DNA from: M3 sp045133615
GTDB taxonomy: Bacteria; Bacteroidota; Bacteroidia; Bacteroidales; Muribaculaceae
Assembly: GCA_045133615.1 (NCBI GenBank)
Contig: JBGUUQ010000145.1
Span: 1-26,724 of the forward strand
DNA: 26,724 nucleotides
Direction: 5' to 3'
A program made the position numbers and the translations under genes. Positions within the stretch are counted from its first letter, which is position 1. Every line of letters begins with the position of its first letter. The notes beneath the pieces are model-generated. The model did no database searches and was not told where the DNA came from. It worked only from the letters and a program-made list of their open reading frames with translations. Positions 24,808 to 26,724 of the stretch are shown here, piece after piece.

Positions 24808-24966
24808 ATCATTTTTTTTGAGCGGTGCATTATGTGATGGATAAAAGTTATAGAAATTTTACCCTTGTATTTTCATACCACAGCCCCGGTCCCCTACTCT
24901 CTTGGAGATCTGTTGATTTCCATTGATCTATCTTGGATTTGGCCGAAATTTGCCATGTACAGACAA

Positions 24967-25006
24967 TTATGTCGCCGATTTAACTTCAATTTAATCGGCG
25001 ACATAA
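24967..25006 (-). terminator. terminator of the leucine-rich repeat gene
   Basis: TTATGTCGCCGATT (24967-24980) pairs perfectly with AATCGGCGACATAA (24993-25006), 14 bp with a 12-base loop, starting 18 bases after the stop codon. The U-tract is poor, so it may also protect the mRNA 3' end. The rest of the gap to prs (24808-24966) shows nothing recognisable. Confidence 0.7.
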
Positions 25007-25024
25007 ATGCAAAATTGATATGTG

Positions 25025-26668
25025 TTATTGTACTGCGATTTTCTTCGTTACAGTACCTTGGCGGACGATGTAGATGCCGGGGGCGAGAGTTTCGGTTGAG
25101 TTGCTTACTTTCACGCCGCTGAGGTTGTATACTTCGACCGGCGCGGCGTTGACATCGTTGTCGGCAACTACATCCTCTATACCCGAGGCATCGCCCACGA
25201 TATTGGCGAAGTTAGACCAATATTCGGCCGATCTGTAGCTGTCTACGCTACTTTCAGGCACGTGAAGCGTAGCGATATATGTGTCACGAAAAGAATTTTT
25301 GCCAATTGCGGGCGGAGTATCAAGAAGAGCGTAAACATCGGTGAAAACACAATTTGCGAAAGCATAGTTGCCAATAGTTGACACAGTTGGCGGCAATGTG
25401 ATAGATTTAAGACCTGAGCAATTATAGAATGAGTAATTACCGAGAGTTGTAACAGAGCCGGGGATGGTTACGGACGTCAGGCCTATGCAATCACTGCATG
25501 CATTTTCTTGGATTTCGATCACAGTAACGGGTATGTCCAATTGCCCGGTTTTTGCGGCAGGATGAAGTATGAGCTTTGTTAGATTTTTGTCATAAAGTAC
25601 GCCGTTGATGCTTGAGTAGTATTGGTTATCGGCATCTACGTTGATAGCAGTAAGAGCTGTGCAGGTATCGAAGGAGTTGGAGCTGATTGATTCCACACCG
25701 GCAGGGAGAGTAATTGTTTTAAGCGGACATTTATAGAAAGCCATCCTGTCAATAGTGGTCAGGGACGAGGGAAATATTATTGTTTCGAGCCTCAGACAAT
25801 TGTAGAAAGCATGGTGCTCGATTACAGCGACGTTATCCGGGACATTTACTGTTTTTAAACCTGAACATTCGCAGAATAAGTTATCAGGTATTTTAGTAAG
25901 GGTTTCGGGCAAGACTGCCGTAGAAAGAGCATAACAACGGTAGAACACTGCACTTCCCATCGTTTTCACCGAATTGGGAATGGTGATGGAGACAAGTCCT
26001 TTGCAATAATCGAATACGTATCCCCCTATACTGTTTACCGAGTTGGGTATAGATATAGAAGTGAGACTAACAGCCCCTTGAAAAGCGAAATCTTCTATAG
26101 TAGTTACTGAATTGGGTATTATGATTGAACTTTGTAATGAACATTGACCGAACGCCAGTTTTCCGATGGTTTTTACAGTGGAGGGTATGTTCACTTCGCC
26201 TGATTTCTTTGCAGGGTAACGTAGAAGTGTCGATTTGTCCTTGTTGTACAAAACACCGTCAATGCTTGAAAAAACCGGATTTTGAGCATCGACATTTATC
26301 TCGATTAATTCATTTAAATAACCGAAGGTGGAAAAGTCCATGGATTCTACCCCACTCCCTATCATGAAAGAGTTTAAGGCTATACAATTATTAAAAGCTG
26401 ATTTCCCAACAGTCTTTACCGTGTTCGGTAGGGTTATTGACTTTAACGACTCACAATAGTTAAAAGCATATTTGCCAATGTTGACTACATTTTTTAAATT
26501 TAAGCTTGTGAGTGATCCACAATTGTTAAATGCCCTGTCGCCGATACTCGAAAGAGTGTTACTTAGTGTAAGATCGGATAGAGATTCACATAAGTCAAAG
26601 GCACTATAACCAATAGAAGTGTCTGTTATACGATTTCCGTTAAGTACATGACAAAAATTTGAACACAT
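25025..26668 (-). CDS. BspA-type leucine-rich repeat surface protein, N-terminus apparently missing
   Basis: 547 residues from the first ATG (26668). Nearly the whole product is tandem LRR_5 repeats of about 23 residues (consensus like SLTSISIPNSVNSIGGYVFDYCKG). They are interrupted twice by a longer island: NVDAQNPVFSSIDGVLYNKDKSTLLRYP near 125-152 and NVDADNQYYSSINGVLYDKNLTKLILHP near 343-370. The end (about 497-547, VYNLSGVKVSN ... APGIYIVRQGTVTKKIAV) resembles a type IX secretion C-terminal sorting domain. BspA proteins are secreted adhesins that bind host proteins or other bacteria. The visible start has no signal peptide and opens almost directly into a repeat; an in-frame stop lies at 26693-26695. 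The gene is therefore probably 5'-truncated or frameshifted, or the start lies elsewhere. Confidence 0.82.
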   Translation of the reverse strand: MCSNFCHVLNGNRITDTSIGYSAFDLCESLSDLTLSNTLSSIGDRAFNNCGSLTSLNLKNVVNIGKYAFNYCESLKSITLPNTVKTVGKSAFNNCIALNSFMIGSGVESMDFSTFGYLNELIEINVDAQNPVFSSIDGVLYNKDKSTLLRYPAKKSGEVNIPSTVKTIGKLAFGQCSLQSSIIIPNSVTTIEDFAFQGAVSLTSISIPNSVNSIGGYVFDYCKGLVSITIPNSVKTMGSAVFYRCYALSTAVLPETLTKIPDNLFCECSGLKTVNVPDNVAVIEHHAFYNCLRLETIIFPSSLTTIDRMAFYKCPLKTITLPAGVESISSNSFDTCTALTAINVDADNQYYSSINGVLYDKNLTKLILHPAAKTGQLDIPVTVIEIQENACSDCIGLTSVTIPGSVTTLGNYSFYNCSGLKSITLPPTVSTIGNYAFANCVFTDVYALLDTPPAIGKNSFRDTYIATLHVPESSVDSYRSAEYWSNFANIVGDASGIEDVVADNDVNAAPVEVYNLSGVKVSNSTETLAPGIYIVRQGTVTKKIAVQ

Positions 26669-26723
26669 CGAATTTCGGCTTGTAGAGCGGTCTTAGAAGA
26701 ACGTTTGCGATTTCTTCCAGACC
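26640..26723 (-). other. open frame ending inside the start of the leucine-rich repeat gene
   Basis: In another minus-strand frame 27 codons (GLEEIANVLLRPLY ... FKFLSCT) run from the window edge to a TAA at 26640-26642. They overlap the first codons of the repeat gene. This may be the 3' end of an upstream gene or the shifted N-terminal part of the same gene. It does not read as a leucine-rich repeat. Too little is visible to decide. Confidence 0.3.
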
Positions 26724-26724
26724 A

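Noticed and set aside
25025..26668. Repetitive pattern suggesting a CRISPR or tandem DNA repeat
   Set aside because: The periodicity is about 69 bases and in frame, explained by 23-residue leucine-rich repeats with divergent DNA sequence.

Overview
The window looks like chromosomal DNA of a gut Bacteroidales, most likely Muribaculaceae-like; the order is well supported and the family is a guess. The evidence is repeated Bacteroidetes-type promoters (TTTG, about 20 bases, TAnnTTTG), little or no Shine-Dalgarno signal, lipoproteins with a relaxed lipobox, a DUF5686/carboxypeptidase-regulatory-like surface protein, and a BspA-type leucine-rich repeat protein with a type IX secretion-like tail. 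No IS element, phage gene, tRNA, rRNA or CRISPR array was seen.

Layout. Positions 1-1601 (minus) hold the start of a capsule/exopolysaccharide export locus: a Wza-like outer-membrane lipoprotein and a Wzz-like chain-length protein cut by the window edge. Positions 1733-10092 (minus) are eight genes that overlap or nearly touch, probably one operon. In transcription order these are three unrecognised proteins, a Ycf46-like AAA+ ATPase, PyrK and PyrD of class 1B dihydroorotate dehydrogenase, a MATE transporter and an FAD-dependent oxidoreductase. The first four form a compact module of unknown function and are the best candidate here for an undescribed system. A secreted S1/P1-type nuclease is transcribed divergently (10328-11152).

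Positions 11153-11519 have no convincing protein gene but contain a well-delimited non-coding RNA on the minus strand: a perfect promoter, a rod-like fold of about 186 bases and an intrinsic terminator. It is probably a 6S-type RNA. Housekeeping genes follow: lepA (minus) and fabG (plus) from back-to-back promoters, then htpG (minus) and a second MATE transporter (plus), divergent from each other.

From 17986 to the end all genes are on the minus strand: a His-rich CobW-type GTPase (probable zinc chaperone), an EamA transporter, the DUF5686 protein, an orphan membrane protein, prs (PRPP synthetase) and the leucine-rich repeat protein, whose N-terminus appears to be missing. PyrK/PyrD and Prs both serve pyrimidine nucleotide synthesis but lie in separate units. 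Terminator hairpins separate most of the right-hand genes.
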